From assembly GCF_024055635.1 (NCBI RefSeq), contig NZ_JAMXMB010000025.1, positions 62,001-126,000 on the forward strand: a stretch of 64,000 bases of DNA. Direction: 5' to 3'. The first letter of the stretch is position 1; the number at the start of each line of letters is the position of its first letter. The notes beneath the pieces were generated by a model. That model was not told where the DNA came from. It did not search any database and was given only the letters and a program-made list of their open reading frames with translations. The translations under genes were made by a program, and so were the position numbers. Positions 1 through 8,216 of the stretch are shown one piece after another. Source of the stretch: Microbacterium yannicii. GTDB lineage: Bacteria > Actinomycetota > Actinomycetes > Actinomycetales > Microbacteriaceae.

Positions 1-674
1 CCACGCGCGTGCTCGCGATCCGCGACGAGGACCCGGAGCGGCCGTGGAATCCGCTCGGCCGGTGGTGGCCCGAACCGCACGACGGCGTCGTCGGTGTCCG
101 CGACGTGCGCGCCGGCGGCGCATGGCTGGCGGCCGACCCTGCAGCCGGCCGGCTCGCCGTGCTCCTCAACCGCGCTGACGAGTCGACGCGACCCGAGTCC
201 GAGCTGGTGTCCCGGGGCGGCATCGTGCTCGACTCCGTCGCAGGGCGCTCACCGGAGGGTGAGCCGCCGACGCACGGCTTCAACCTCGTCGAGGTCGAGG
301 GCGCGCACGCACGCGTGCTCACGTGGGACGGCGCGGCACTGCGCACGGTCGAACTCCCGCCCGGCACGCACATGATCGCCCACGACGACGTCGACGACGG
401 CGGAACGCCGCGCATCGCCCGGTGGCTCGGCGCGTTCCGCGCGGCCGAGCCCGCGAGTGAAGGACGCTGGTGGATGCCGTGGGCCGACGTGCTCGAGCGG
501 TCGGCCGAGCTCGCCCCCACCGACGACGGTGCGATCATCCGCGACAACCGCCCCCATGGCTACCCGACGCTGTCCCTCCTGGCCTGCGTGGCATCGGTGT
601 CGGCCCACGATGTGGACGTCCACTACGGCGAGCTCGCACATCCCGGCGAGTGGGGCGGGCTCGAGCTGGAGTAG
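1..674 (+). CDS. NRDE family protein (TANGO2-like), 5' end missing
   Basis: This is the C-terminal part of an NRDE-domain (TANGO2/DUF833) protein; its start lies before the window. The frame is open to base 1, where it reads in as TRVLAIRDEDPERPW, a block that lies about 10-20 residues into family members. The family signature Asn-Arg-x-Asp-Glu is visible as LNRADES near residue 55 of the visible part. The family is thought to be an N-terminal-nucleophile hydrolase fold, in which the missing Met-Cys start would supply the nucleophile. The substrate is unknown; eukaryotic relatives affect lipid and haem handling. The gene converges on the aldehyde dehydrogenase pair, with a repeat cluster between them. 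The family call is firm; the biochemical role is open. Confidence 0.8.
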   Translation, partial: TRVLAIRDEDPERPWNPLGRWWPEPHDGVVGVRDVRAGGAWLAADPAAGRLAVLLNRADESTRPESELVSRGGIVLDSVAGRSPEGEPPTHGFNLVEVEGAHARVLTWDGAALRTVELPPGTHMIAHDDVDDGGTPRIARWLGAFRAAEPASEGRWWMPWADVLERSAELAPTDDGAIIRDNRPHGYPTLSLLACVASVSAHDVDVHYGELAHPGEWGGLELE

Positions 675-710
675 CGCACGGGGCGGGCCGAGGTCTGCGC
701 CGCGTCCGAG

Positions 711-861
711 GCGTTTCGTCTCGGTCGCTGGCGCTCGCTCAACGACCGGTTCCCCACGCCCCGGTGGTCCCGTTCCCGGTCGTTGAGCGAGCGAGGAACG
801 AGCGAGACGAAACGCCCTGCCCGGTCGTTGAGCGAGCGAGGAACGAGCGAGACGAAACGCC
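711..861. repeat. Cluster of three copies of dispersed repeat family A
   Basis: The copies lie at 711-749 (inverted, diverged), 776-816 and 821-861 (direct). The two direct copies are nearly identical and begin CCGGTCGTTGAGCGAGCGAG, followed by GAACGAGCGAGACGAAACG. The inverted copy faces them, so the transcript could fold into a long hairpin. The cluster fills the gap between the 3' ends of two convergent genes. Other copies lie at 1811-1850, 37309-37345 and 39110-39193. Confidence 0.85.
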
Positions 862-914
862 CCGAGCTCCGCACGCGGCGGCTCGAGGCGCTTCGTCCGG
901 CTCTCCGCCTCGTG

Positions 915-1778
915 CTAGACGAGGCTCTTGGGGTGCCACACCGTCTTCGTCTCGGTGAACGCGGTGATGCGCGAGAGGCTGGGGGCCGCGGCATCCGTCC
1001 CGTTCTCGGGAGGAAGCACGCGCGTCAGCGTGTCGGCCGCCGCGATCTGCAGGTCGATCCAGTCGAGCTCGCCGGCGCCGACGAGGTCGAGCGCATGCAC
1101 ATCGGGGTGGGATGCCAGCCACGGTGCGATCTCGGCGGGTGAGCCGGTCAGCACGTTGACCACTCCCCCGGGCACGTCGCTGGTCGCCAGCACCTCGGCG
1201 AGCGAGATCGCCGAAAGCGGATAACGCTGCGACGCGACGACGACGACGGCGTTGCCGGTCACGAGCGCCGGCGCGATCGCCGAGACGAGACCCACGAGCG
1301 CCGTGTCCTGCGGGGCGACGACCCCGACGACTCCCGTCGGCTCGGGCACCGAGATGTTGAAGTACGGCCCGGCCACGGGATTGCCGTTGCCGGCGACCTG
1401 CGCGAACTTGTCGCACCAGCCGGCGTACCAGACCCAGCGGTCGATCGACTCGTCGACCTCGGCGGCGGCCACGGATGCCGAGACACCCGTCTGCTGCACG
1501 ATCTCGTCCACGAACTGCGCGCGACGGCCTTCGAGGATCTCGGCAACCCGGTAGAGGACCTGGCCGCGGTTGTAGGCCGTCGCCCCCGACCACCCCTTGA
1601 CGGCGCCGCGGGCCGAGACGACGGCATCCCGCGCGTCCTTGCGAGACGCGAGTGCCGCATTCGCGAGGAACTCGCCCTTCGGGGTCGCGACCTCGTAGGT
1701 GCGGCCCGACTCGCTGCGCGGGAAAGCGCCGCCGATGTAGAGCTTGTACGTCTTCGGCACGGTCAGTCGCTTGCTCAT
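915..1778 (-). CDS. Truncated aldehyde dehydrogenase-family protein, lacks catalytic region
   Basis: This 287-residue protein matches only the N-terminal part of the aldehyde dehydrogenase superfamily, whose members usually run to about 480-500 residues. It keeps the coenzyme-domain blocks (the WSGATAYNRGQVLYR helix and GNAVVVVASQRYPLS in place of GNTVVLKPAE). The chain then ends without the glutamate block (ELGGK) or the catalytic cysteine block (GQxC) that the neighbouring enzyme has. No such sequence follows in any frame before the repeat cluster downstream. The ATG overlaps the stop of the full-length enzyme (ATGA), and a Shine-Dalgarno AAGGAGGT sits 5 nt upstream inside that gene's 3' end, so the two are probably translationally coupled. 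It may be a non-catalytic partner of the upstream dehydrogenase or a decayed duplicate. Confidence 0.75.
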   Translation of the reverse strand: MSKRLTVPKTYKLYIGGAFPRSESGRTYEVATPKGEFLANAALASRKDARDAVVSARGAVKGWSGATAYNRGQVLYRVAEILEGRRAQFVDEIVQQTGVSASVAAAEVDESIDRWVWYAGWCDKFAQVAGNGNPVAGPYFNISVPEPTGVVGVVAPQDTALVGLVSAIAPALVTGNAVVVVASQRYPLSAISLAEVLATSDVPGGVVNVLTGSPAEIAPWLASHPDVHALDLVGAGELDWIDLQIAAADTLTRVLPPENGTDAAAPSLSRITAFTETKTVWHPKSLV

Positions 1779-3298
1779 GCGGAGACCTCCTTCTTCGAGC
1801 GGGCGGGTTCGCGTTTCGTCTCGCTCGTTCCTCGCTCGCTCAACGACCGGGGGGATACGGATGCCGCACCCTTGAGGTAGGCGGTCAGGCCGTGGCGGCC
1901 GCCTTCGCGACCGTAGCCCGACTCCTTGTAACCGCCGAACGGCGACGACGGGTCGAACCGGTTGAACGTGTTCGCCCACACCACGCCGGCCCGCAGGCGG
2001 TCGGCGACGGCGAGGATGCGCGAGCCCTTGTCGGTCCAGATGCCGGCGGAGAGACCGTACGGCGTGTTGTTCGCCTTCTCGATCGCCTCCGCGGGGGTGC
2101 GGAATGTCAGCACCGACAGCACCGGGCCGAAGATCTCGTCACGGGCGATGCGATGACTCGCCTGCACGTTGGTGAAGATCGTCGGGGCGAACCAGAACCC
2201 GTTCTCGGGGATGACACACGGCGCGCTCCAGCGCTCGGCGCCCTCGTCCTCGCCGACCTTGCTGAGCTCGCGGATGCGATCCAGCTGCTCGCGCGAGTTG
2301 ATCGCACCGATGTCGGTGTTCTTGTCGAGCGGGTCGCCGAGGCGCAGCGTCGACAGGCGGGACTTCAGGCGGTCCACGACCTCGTCGTGGACCGACTCCT
2401 GCACCAGCAGACGGCTGCCGGCGCAGCAGACGTGACCCTGGTTGAAGAAGATGCCGTTGACGATGCCCTCGATCGCCTGATCGATCGGCGCGTCTTCGAA
2501 CACGATGTTCGCGGCCTTGCCGCCGAGCTCGAGCGTCAGCTTCTTGTCGGTGCCCGCGACCGCCTTCGCGATCTCGCGCCCGACCGCGGTCGAACCCGTG
2601 AATGCGACCTTGTTCACATCGGGATGCCGCACCAGCGCCGCGCCGGTCGCACCCGCACCCGTCACGATGTTGACGACGCCCGGCGGCAGGTCCGCCTGCT
2701 GCAGGATCTCCGCGAAGATGAGCGCCGACAGCGGAGTCGTCTCGGCGGGCTTCAGGACGACGGTGTTGCCCGCGGCGAGCGCGGGAGCGATCTTCCACGC
2801 CAGCATGAGCAGCGGGAAGTTCCACGGGATGATCTGACCGGCGACACCGAGGGCGCGCGGGTCGGCACCCAGGCCGGCGTAGTCGAGCTTGTCGGCCCAC
2901 CCGGCGTAGTAGAAGAACCACGCGGCGACGAGTGGCACGTCGACGTCGCGGCTCTCCTTGATCGGCTTGCCGTTGTCGAGGCTCTCGGCGACGGCGAGCT
3001 CCCGCGCGCGCTCCTGGACGAGCCGCGCGATCCGGAACAGGTACTTGCCGCGGTCGCGGCCGCTCATCTTCGACCACGTCCGGTCGTAGGCGCGCCGCGC
3101 CGCGGCGACGGCGGCGTCGACATCGTCGTCGCTCGCCGAGGCGATCGTGGCGATGTGCTGCTCGTCCGCGGGCGAGATCGTCGCGAAGGGCTCGCCGGAT
3201 CCGGCGCGGAAGTCGCCGTCGATGAACAGCCCGTACTCGGGCTTGAGGGACAGGATGGCGCGCGACTCGGGGGCGGGCGCGTATTCGAGGAAACTCAT
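1775..3298 (-). CDS. NAD(P)-dependent aldehyde dehydrogenase with repeat-derived C-terminal tail
   Basis: This is a full-length 507-residue aldehyde dehydrogenase, oxidising an aldehyde to the acid. It has the substrate-entry block IIPWNFPLLML, the coenzyme block GNTVVLKPAETTP, the general-base block LTLELGGKAAN and the nucleophile in NQGHVCCAGSR. The usual C-terminus is reached at GLTAYLKG. The last ~28 residues (SVSPRSLSERGTSETKREPA and the following KKEVSA) are translated from a copy of repeat family A, so the tail is not part of the family fold. The gene lies directly downstream of deoC on the same strand. DeoC releases acetaldehyde, so this enzyme probably converts it to acetate; the substrate is inferred from context only. 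Confidence 0.9.
   Translation of the reverse strand: MSFLEYAPAPESRAILSLKPEYGLFIDGDFRAGSGEPFATISPADEQHIATIASASDDDVDAAVAAARRAYDRTWSKMSGRDRGKYLFRIARLVQERARELAVAESLDNGKPIKESRDVDVPLVAAWFFYYAGWADKLDYAGLGADPRALGVAGQIIPWNFPLLMLAWKIAPALAAGNTVVLKPAETTPLSALIFAEILQQADLPPGVVNIVTGAGATGAALVRHPDVNKVAFTGSTAVGREIAKAVAGTDKKLTLELGGKAANIVFEDAPIDQAIEGIVNGIFFNQGHVCCAGSRLLVQESVHDEVVDRLKSRLSTLRLGDPLDKNTDIGAINSREQLDRIRELSKVGEDEGAERWSAPCVIPENGFWFAPTIFTNVQASHRIARDEIFGPVLSVLTFRTPAEAIEKANNTPYGLSAGIWTDKGSRILAVADRLRAGVVWANTFNRFDPSSPFGGYKESGYGREGGRHGLTAYLKGAASVSPRSLSERGTSETKREPARSKKEVSA
1811..1850 (-). repeat. Family A repeat inside the 3' end of the aldehyde dehydrogenase gene
   Basis: Read on the minus strand, this 40-nt copy matches the direct copies at 776-816 and 821-861 essentially base for base. 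It lies in frame in the aldehyde dehydrogenase and encodes RSLSERGTSETKR, ending about 33 nt before the start of the next gene. Confidence 0.9.
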
Positions 3299-3313
3299 GC
3301 GGGCATCTCTTTC

Positions 3314-3333
3314 GGTTGCTGAGCCTGTCGAAG
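3314..3333 (+). repeat. Single diverged copy of repeat family B
   Basis: GGTTGCTGAGCCTGTCGAAG lies in the 37-nt gap between deoC and the aldehyde dehydrogenase. It differs at two or three positions from the unit of the tandem array at 57439-57641. It lies just upstream of the dehydrogenase start, where the ribosome-binding region should be. Confidence 0.7.
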
Positions 3334-3335
3334 CA

Positions 3336-4343
3336 TCAGTCGATGGTCACGTAGTCGGCACCGGAGTAGTGGCCGGTCTTCAGCTTCTGGCGCTGCAGCA
3401 GCACGTCGTTGAGCAGGCTCGACGCGCCGTAGCGGAACAGATGCGGCTGCAGCCACTCCTCGCCGACGGTCTCGGCGACCGTGACGAGGTATTTGATGGC
3501 GTCCTTCGACGTGCGGATGCCGCCGGCCGGCTTCACGCCGACCTTCTCGCCGGTCGCACGGTGCCAGTCACGCACGACCTCCAGCATGAGGAGCGTGACC
3601 GGCAGCGTCGCCGCGGGCTGCACCTTGCCTGTCGAGGTCTTGATGAAGTCGCCGCCAGCGAGGATCGCGAGCCAGGACGCGCGCTTGATGTTGTCGTAGG
3701 TGTTGAGCTCGCCCGTCTCGAGGATCACCTTGAGCGACGCGTAGCTGCCGTCCTCGCGACGGCACGCCTGCTTCACCCGCGCGATCTGGTCGAAGACGAG
3801 ACCGTAGCGCCCTGCGAGGAAGGCACCGCGGTCGATCACCATGTCGATCTCGTCGGCTCCGTGCGCCACCGCGTCGGCGGTGTCGGCCAGCTTGACATCG
3901 AGAGACGCCCGGCCGCTCGGGAACGCGGTGGCGACAGCGGCCACACTCACTCCGCCATCATCGGGGTCGCCGTGGGCCGAGCCGAGCGCCTCGACGGCGT
4001 ACGGGACCATGTCGCCGTACACGCAGACGGCGGCCACGCGCGGGCACGTCGGGTCCGAGGCATCCGGGTTCAATGCCTTCGCCACGAGCGAGCGCACCTT
4101 GCCGGGCGTGTCGGCGCCTTCGAGCGTCGTGAGGTCGATGAGCTCGATGATCTTGTCGAGGGCCCACGCCTTGGACGTGGTCTTGATCGATCGCGTGCCC
4201 AGCGCTGCTGCTCGCTGCTCGAGACCGACGGCGTCCACGCCGGGGAGACCGTGCAGATATCGCCGCAGCGTGGTGTCGTCGGGCTGCCCGCCGAGCAGCT
4301 CGACGGCCCGCTCGGGGAGCGTCACGATGGAGGTGCCTGACAT
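3336..4343 (-). CDS. deoC: Deoxyribose-phosphate aldolase
   Basis: DeoC splits 2-deoxy-D-ribose 5-phosphate into acetaldehyde and glyceraldehyde 3-phosphate, linking deoxynucleoside catabolism to glycolysis. The 335-residue protein shows the class I aldolase barrel blocks: AAVCVYGDMV, the Schiff-base lysine in GGDFIKTSTGK and the second active-site lysine in VGVKPAGGIRT. It is longer than the roughly 220-260-residue short form and belongs to the longer DeoC type. It is followed by two aldehyde dehydrogenase genes on the same strand and preceded by a SorC-type regulator, a layout that fits an inducible deoxyribose operon. The ATG has a modest upstream purine run (AGGTCAGGAC). Confidence 0.95.
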   Translation of the reverse strand: MSGTSIVTLPERAVELLGGQPDDTTLRRYLHGLPGVDAVGLEQRAAALGTRSIKTTSKAWALDKIIELIDLTTLEGADTPGKVRSLVAKALNPDASDPTCPRVAAVCVYGDMVPYAVEALGSAHGDPDDGGVSVAAVATAFPSGRASLDVKLADTADAVAHGADEIDMVIDRGAFLAGRYGLVFDQIARVKQACRREDGSYASLKVILETGELNTYDNIKRASWLAILAGGDFIKTSTGKVQPAATLPVTLLMLEVVRDWHRATGEKVGVKPAGGIRTSKDAIKYLVTVAETVGEEWLQPHLFRYGASSLLNDVLLQRQKLKTGHYSGADYVTID

Positions 4344-4400
4344 GTCCTGACCTGGCTTTCGTATGTGGGTGGGATGGTGAGACGGATGCCGCGGGCGATG

Positions 4401-5342
4401 TCACCCGTCGAGCAGATGATTTGCCGTGGATTCGTCGGTGACGAGCACCGAGCACAGTCCTGAGGCGACCACCGCTGCGGCGATCTCTCGTTTGGACTCG
4501 CCTGCGATGACGGCGATCGCGACGTCGGCGGCGCGGAGCTCGTCGAGGGAGATGCCCACCGTGCGGGCGTCCAGGTCGTGATCGACGATGCGTCCGTCCG
4601 CGCCGATGTAGCGCCCCAGCACGTCGCCGACGGCGCCGGCGGCTACCAGGCGGTCGATGTCGGCCGGAGTCAGATAGCCACTGTCGACGTGGACCGAGCG
4701 GTGATCGGCGGCGCCGGCGCTGAAGAGGTACGCGGCCGCGGAGCGCGCCGTCTCGAGGACGCGTGCGACCATGCGGTCCGCCTCGATGGCCTCCCTGGTC
4801 GCACGGTGCTCCAGGATCGCAGGGCTGGGCAACAGAGCCGCAGCGCCACCGCCCTTCTGGGCGATGCTCACGGCGGTGGCCGCCGCCGTGCCGGGCCGTT
4901 GACTCATGCTGACGCCGCCGTTGATCTGTACGACGTCGGTGCCGGATGACCAGCCGTCGCGAAGGTGGTGGGCGATGTCGGACAGTGTGCGCCCCCAGCT
5001 GACGCCGAGCACACGCGGGCTGGGCCGGAGGGCGGTGAGATAGTCGGCCGCCGCCTGCGCCACGCGCTGCTGGAGCTCGTCCTCGTTGCGCACGCCGGCG
5101 CGTGAGACGACGACCGCGGCGACGTCGCGCTCGTCGTGGAGCCGGCGCTCGAACTGCGGACGGCGCGCTCGCGAGTGCAGGATCTCGATGCGGACGAAGC
5201 CCTCCTCCTTGGCCTGCGTGAGGAGGCGGCCCACCTTCCACCGCGTGATCTGCAGGGTCCGGCCGATCTCCTCCTGCGTGAGGTTCTCCTCGTAGTAGAG
5301 CTCGGCGGCTCGGATCGAGAGAAGTTCGTCGACGGCGTCCAC
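4401..5342 (-). CDS. SorC/DeoR-type sugar-phosphate-responsive transcriptional regulator
   Basis: The N-terminus carries a helix-turn-helix (YYEENLTQEEIGRTLQITRW, then KVGRLLTQAKEEG). It is followed by the SorC sugar-binding domain, with VLGVSWGRTL and INGGVSMSQRPG as typical blocks. I chose the GTG at 5342 (313 residues) because AAGGGAGG lies 3 nt upstream; an ATG at 5399 would add 19 residues without a clear ribosome site. Family members bind a phosphorylated sugar and control adjacent catabolic genes. The gene is immediately upstream of deoC (57 nt), so it probably controls the deoC-aldehyde dehydrogenase genes in response to deoxyribose 5-phosphate or a related compound. The effector is inferred. 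Confidence 0.85.
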   Translation of the reverse strand: MDAVDELLSIRAAELYYEENLTQEEIGRTLQITRWKVGRLLTQAKEEGFVRIEILHSRARRPQFERRLHDERDVAAVVVSRAGVRNEDELQQRVAQAAADYLTALRPSPRVLGVSWGRTLSDIAHHLRDGWSSGTDVVQINGGVSMSQRPGTAAATAVSIAQKGGGAAALLPSPAILEHRATREAIEADRMVARVLETARSAAAYLFSAGAADHRSVHVDSGYLTPADIDRLVAAGAVGDVLGRYIGADGRIVDHDLDARTVGISLDELRAADVAIAVIAGESKREIAAAVVASGLCSVLVTDESTANHLLDG

Positions 5343-5396
5343 GATCCTCCCTTCGTCGTCCACTCCAGGCTGACACACGTGTGCGACCGTCGCCAA

Positions 5397-5425
5397 CATC
5401 TGAACGAATCTTGCTCAGATGAGCA
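5397..5425. promoter_or_regulatory. Overlapping palindromes upstream of the SorC-type regulator (candidate operator)
   Basis: CATCTGA at 5397-5403 and TCAGATG at 5415-5421 form a perfect 7-bp inverted repeat with an 11-nt spacer. A second palindrome, TGCTCA-GA-TGAGCA, occupies 5412-5425. Both lie 55-83 nt upstream of the preferred start of the regulator, a place that fits autoregulation. This assignment is inferred from symmetry and position only. Confidence 0.45.
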
Positions 5426-5458
5426 GGGCCGAATGGTCGCTCGTGGGATCCGCTGGCC

Positions 5459-5839
5459 TCAGCCACCCGGTTCGCCGGGACCCGATGCCGCGGTGGTCGC
5501 CTTCGTCTGCCGCAGCATCACGACCACCCCGATGCCGACGACGACGACGAAGGCGATGGACAGCGTCGTGAACGCGAACCAGTTGCCGTCGAGCACCAGG
5601 ACGATCGCCGCCGACACCACCGCGATCGCCGCGGCGATCAGCTTCGAGGCGAACTTCATCCCGATGCCCGGGGTGAGTCGGCCGGCGGGTGAACCGCCGC
5701 GCGCGAGGATCAGATCGGCGAACGCGTCGAGCGTCGCCAGCAACGAGGCCGAGAACGCGACCGCGCATCCGAGCGCGCCCCAGAGATTCGGACCGTCGGA
5801 AGCCGCTGCGTCGGCGGCCATGAGGACCAGCGCGTGCAC
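5459..5839 (-). CDS. Small membrane protein, about 126 residues
   Basis: I do not recognise this family. The protein has two or three hydrophobic segments: LWGALGCAVAFSASLLATL, then KLIAAAIAVVSAAIVLVL and FTTLSIAFVVVVGIGVVVML. It ends in a short polar tail (RQTKATTAASGPGEPGG). The GTG at 5839 is preferred because a TACGAT hexamer lies exactly 6 nt before it, the spacing seen at many genes here; an ATG at 5821 is the alternative. It lies alone between the regulator and a larger membrane gene on the same strand. The function is unknown. Confidence 0.65.
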   Translation of the reverse strand: MHALVLMAADAAASDGPNLWGALGCAVAFSASLLATLDAFADLILARGGSPAGRLTPGIGMKFASKLIAAAIAVVSAAIVLVLDGNWFAFTTLSIAFVVVVGIGVVVMLRQTKATTAASGPGEPGG

Positions 5840-5845
5840 GCCTCG

Positions 5846-5851
5846 ATCGTA
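5846..5851 (-). promoter_or_regulatory. -10-like TACGAT, 6 nt before the start of the small membrane protein
   Basis: TACGAT is followed by 6 nt (CGAGGC) and the GTG start, which implies a leaderless transcript. Confidence 0.55.
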
Positions 5852-5903
5852 GGCCGCGCACGCGCGCCGGTCTACGGCAGCAGAGCGAGGCGGCCGGCGC
5901 GCA

Positions 5904-6689
5904 CTACCGCGGCGGGGGCTCGTACGCCGGAGGCGGCTCGTACACGGGAGGAGGCTCGAACGACGCCGACCGCAGGAGATCGTCGACCAGCTCGTCGGGC
6001 GTGACGCCGCGCCGTCCCGCCTCGGCGCGCAGCAACGCGAGCGACGCCGGAGACACCGTGGCATCGTGCGGCTCGCCGCGCGGGTCAGCCGGGCGTTCGC
6101 GCAGGAGCAGCGACAGCACGGGGAGGACGATCGCACCCAGCGCGGCGAGGATCGAGACGATGCCGAGTACGCGGGAGTAGAGCTCCCCACCGTACTCGTC
6201 GGTCCAGATCGGAGCGACGACCATCACGAAGACGATCGCGAACAGCGCGAGCGTCACGATGAGTCCGACACGGATCGTCGTGCGGCGCCGGTCCGCCAGC
6301 AGAAGGAGCAGTGAGGCGAACGAGAAGGCGACGGATGCCGCCACCGCCGTCCACAGCGCATCCCAGAACCCCTCCGCCTCCCAGGTCGGTTGGCCCCACA
6401 GCGCGACGAGCGCCAGCACGGCACCGACGACCGACACGCCGGCGCCGACGTACCCGAACGCCTGCAGCCGCCGCCCCACGAGCGAGGCGCAGCACAGCAC
6501 GGCCACACTGAAGGCCCCGACGACGGACGTGGTGCTGAGCACCCTCCACGCGGTGGGACCGAGCTCGGCGCCGAGCAGCACCACGATCCCGCTGATGGCG
6601 GCGGCGCTGAACGAGATGACGATGACGGCGACGATGATGCGGCGAGCGAGCGACACGGGTGTGCGCGTGCGGCCCGCCGTATCCGTCAT
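5904..6689 (-). CDS. Six-helix membrane protein with proline-rich C-terminal tail
   Basis: This 261-residue protein has about six hydrophobic segments between residues 14 and 190 (for example IIVAVIVISFSAAAISGIVV and VGLIVTLALFAIVFVMVVAP). A cytosolic-looking region follows, with a short helix SPASLALLRAEAGRRGVTPDELVDDLLR split over its length. The end is a PPPVYEPPPAYEPPPR repeat. The pattern resembles actinobacterial membrane proteins of unknown function. Its ATG overlaps the stop of ribF (ATGA), so it is the last gene of a ribF operon and probably translationally coupled to it. No enzymatic motif is visible. Confidence 0.75.
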   Translation of the reverse strand: MTDTAGRTRTPVSLARRIIVAVIVISFSAAAISGIVVLLGAELGPTAWRVLSTTSVVGAFSVAVLCCASLVGRRLQAFGYVGAGVSVVGAVLALVALWGQPTWEAEGFWDALWTAVAASVAFSFASLLLLLADRRRTTIRVGLIVTLALFAIVFVMVVAPIWTDEYGGELYSRVLGIVSILAALGAIVLPVLSLLLRERPADPRGEPHDATVSPASLALLRAEAGRRGVTPDELVDDLLRSASFEPPPVYEPPPAYEPPPR

Positions 6690-7657
6690 GTCAGCTCCCC
6701 ACGCACCTTTGCGACGTCGGCGGTCATCGTCTGGATGAGCGGCTCGACCCCCTCGAACGCGACCATACCGCGAATCCGCGACACGAACTCGATCTCCACG
6801 ATGTGGCCGTACAGGTCGAGATCCGTCTCGTCGAGCACGTAGGCCTCGACCTGGCGCACATCGATGTCGTCGAACGTCGGATTCGTGCCGATACTGATCG
6901 CGGCCGGATAGCGCACACTGCTGCGCGGCGCGGACGCCCCGGTGTGCGGCATCCCCTCGTCGACCAGCCAACCGGCGTACACACCTTCGGCGGGGACGAA
7001 CCCTTCGAGGTCGGGCGCCAGGTTCGCCGTTGGGAATCCGAGCTGGCGTCCGCGCTTGAGCCCGTGCACGACCTCGCCGCGGACGGCGTGAGGGCGCCCG
7101 AGCAGGCGCGTCGCGCCGGCGACGTCCCCGGCGTCCAGGAGCTCCCGCACCCACGTCGACGACACGCGGCGCCCGGCGTCGATCGCGCGGACGTCGTCCA
7201 CGACATCGACCTCGAAGCCGAACTCGGCACCCAGCTCGCGCAGCAGCTCCGGGTTGCCCGCACCTCCACGGCCGAAACGGAAGTCGGCGCCGACCATCAC
7301 GATCCGCACGCCCAGCGCGCCGACGAGCACATGCTCGACGAACTCGCGGGCACCCAGGTCGGCCAGCTCGCGGTCGAACCTGAGCATCAGCGTCGCGTCG
7401 ACCCCCGCATCGGCGAGCAGGCGCAGCTTCTGGTCGACGCCGACCAGGCTGTCGGGGCACAGCTCGGGGCGCAGCAGCGCGAGCGGGTTGCGGTCGAACG
7501 TGACGGCGACGACGCGCGCACCGGAGGCCTCGGCATCCACTCGTGCCCGGTCGATGACCGCACGGTGTCCCGAGTGCACGCCGTCGAACTTGCCGATCGC
7601 GACCACCGACGGGCCGAAGCCCGCAGGCACCTCACGCGGGTCGCGGAAGACGATCAC
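6686..7657 (-). CDS. ribF: Bifunctional riboflavin kinase / FAD synthetase
   Basis: RibF phosphorylates riboflavin to FMN and adenylates FMN to FAD. The N-terminal FAD synthetase domain shows VVAIGKFDGVHSGHRAVI (nucleotidyltransferase HxGH-like motif) and the SSTWVRELL block. The C-terminal riboflavin kinase domain shows GRQLGFPTANL (the PTAN motif) and VYAGWL. The GTG at 7657 gives 323 residues and overlaps the stop of the upstream membrane gene (GTGA); longer upstream ORF extensions are out-of-frame shadow. ribF commonly follows truB in actinobacteria, and here two small membrane genes lie between them. The protein is cytosolic. Confidence 0.95.
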   Translation of the reverse strand: MIVFRDPREVPAGFGPSVVAIGKFDGVHSGHRAVIDRARVDAEASGARVVAVTFDRNPLALLRPELCPDSLVGVDQKLRLLADAGVDATLMLRFDRELADLGAREFVEHVLVGALGVRIVMVGADFRFGRGGAGNPELLRELGAEFGFEVDVVDDVRAIDAGRRVSSTWVRELLDAGDVAGATRLLGRPHAVRGEVVHGLKRGRQLGFPTANLAPDLEGFVPAEGVYAGWLVDEGMPHTGASAPRSSVRYPAAISIGTNPTFDDIDVRQVEAYVLDETDLDLYGHIVEIEFVSRIRGMVAFEGVEPLIQTMTADVAKVRGELT

Positions 7658-8097
7658 GACGCCACCGCCACAGGGCTCGTCGCGGTCGTCTGCGCGGCGG
7701 GGCGATGAGTCGCCAGCCACCAGAGACCCAGGAACGGCAGCACCAGCGGCACGAACAGGTAGCCCATCCCGTACCAGGACCACACCGTCGGGTGGGCGAA
7801 CAGCTCGGGCATCACGAAGCTCAGCGTGCCCACGATCAGCACGCCGACGAGCTCGAAGGCGATCGCCACCCACGCCACCACGTACCACCCGCGGCGCCCG
7901 GCGAACACCAGGGCGAGGGTCGCCACGATGTACACCAGCGCCGAAAGCGCCGAGAGCGTGTAGGCGAGCGGCGCCTCGTCGAAACGCTCGACGATCTGCA
8001 CGAAGGAGCGACCGGTGGCACCGAGCGCCATGATCGCGTACACGATCACAAGCACGCGGCCGATGCCGGTCATGCGGGGGCGGGCGGAAGTCGACAT
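7654..8097 (-). CDS. Conserved four-helix membrane protein between truB and ribF
   Basis: This 147-residue protein has four hydrophobic stretches: VLVIVYAIMALGATGRSFV, LSALVYIVATLALVFAG, VAIAFELVGVLIVGTLSFV and GYLFVPLVLPFLGLWWLA. It has no catalytic motif. It is translationally coupled to ribF by a GTGA overlap. Its position in the truB-ribF operon suggests co-regulation, but I cannot assign a role. The start at 8097 is ATG, with MSTSARPRMTG preceding the first helix; an internal ATG (MTGIGR) is possible. Confidence 0.75.
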   Translation of the reverse strand: MSTSARPRMTGIGRVLVIVYAIMALGATGRSFVQIVERFDEAPLAYTLSALSALVYIVATLALVFAGRRGWYVVAWVAIAFELVGVLIVGTLSFVMPELFAHPTVWSWYGMGYLFVPLVLPFLGLWWLATHRPAAQTTATSPVAVAS

Positions 8098-8216
8098 AAC
8101 CAGACGAGTTTAGTTCGTGCCGCGGGGGCCGGTTCCGCCACGACGCCCCACGGCGGCATTCCGCATCGGCGATCCCGACACGGACCCGGACCCGGGCCCG
8201 CGTCGCCTTGCGCGCA

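Noticed and set aside
711..914. Missing catalytic half of the short aldehyde dehydrogenase lying downstream after a frameshift
   Set aside because: All frames of 675-914 read only repeat family A and flanks; no ELGGK or GQxC block is present.
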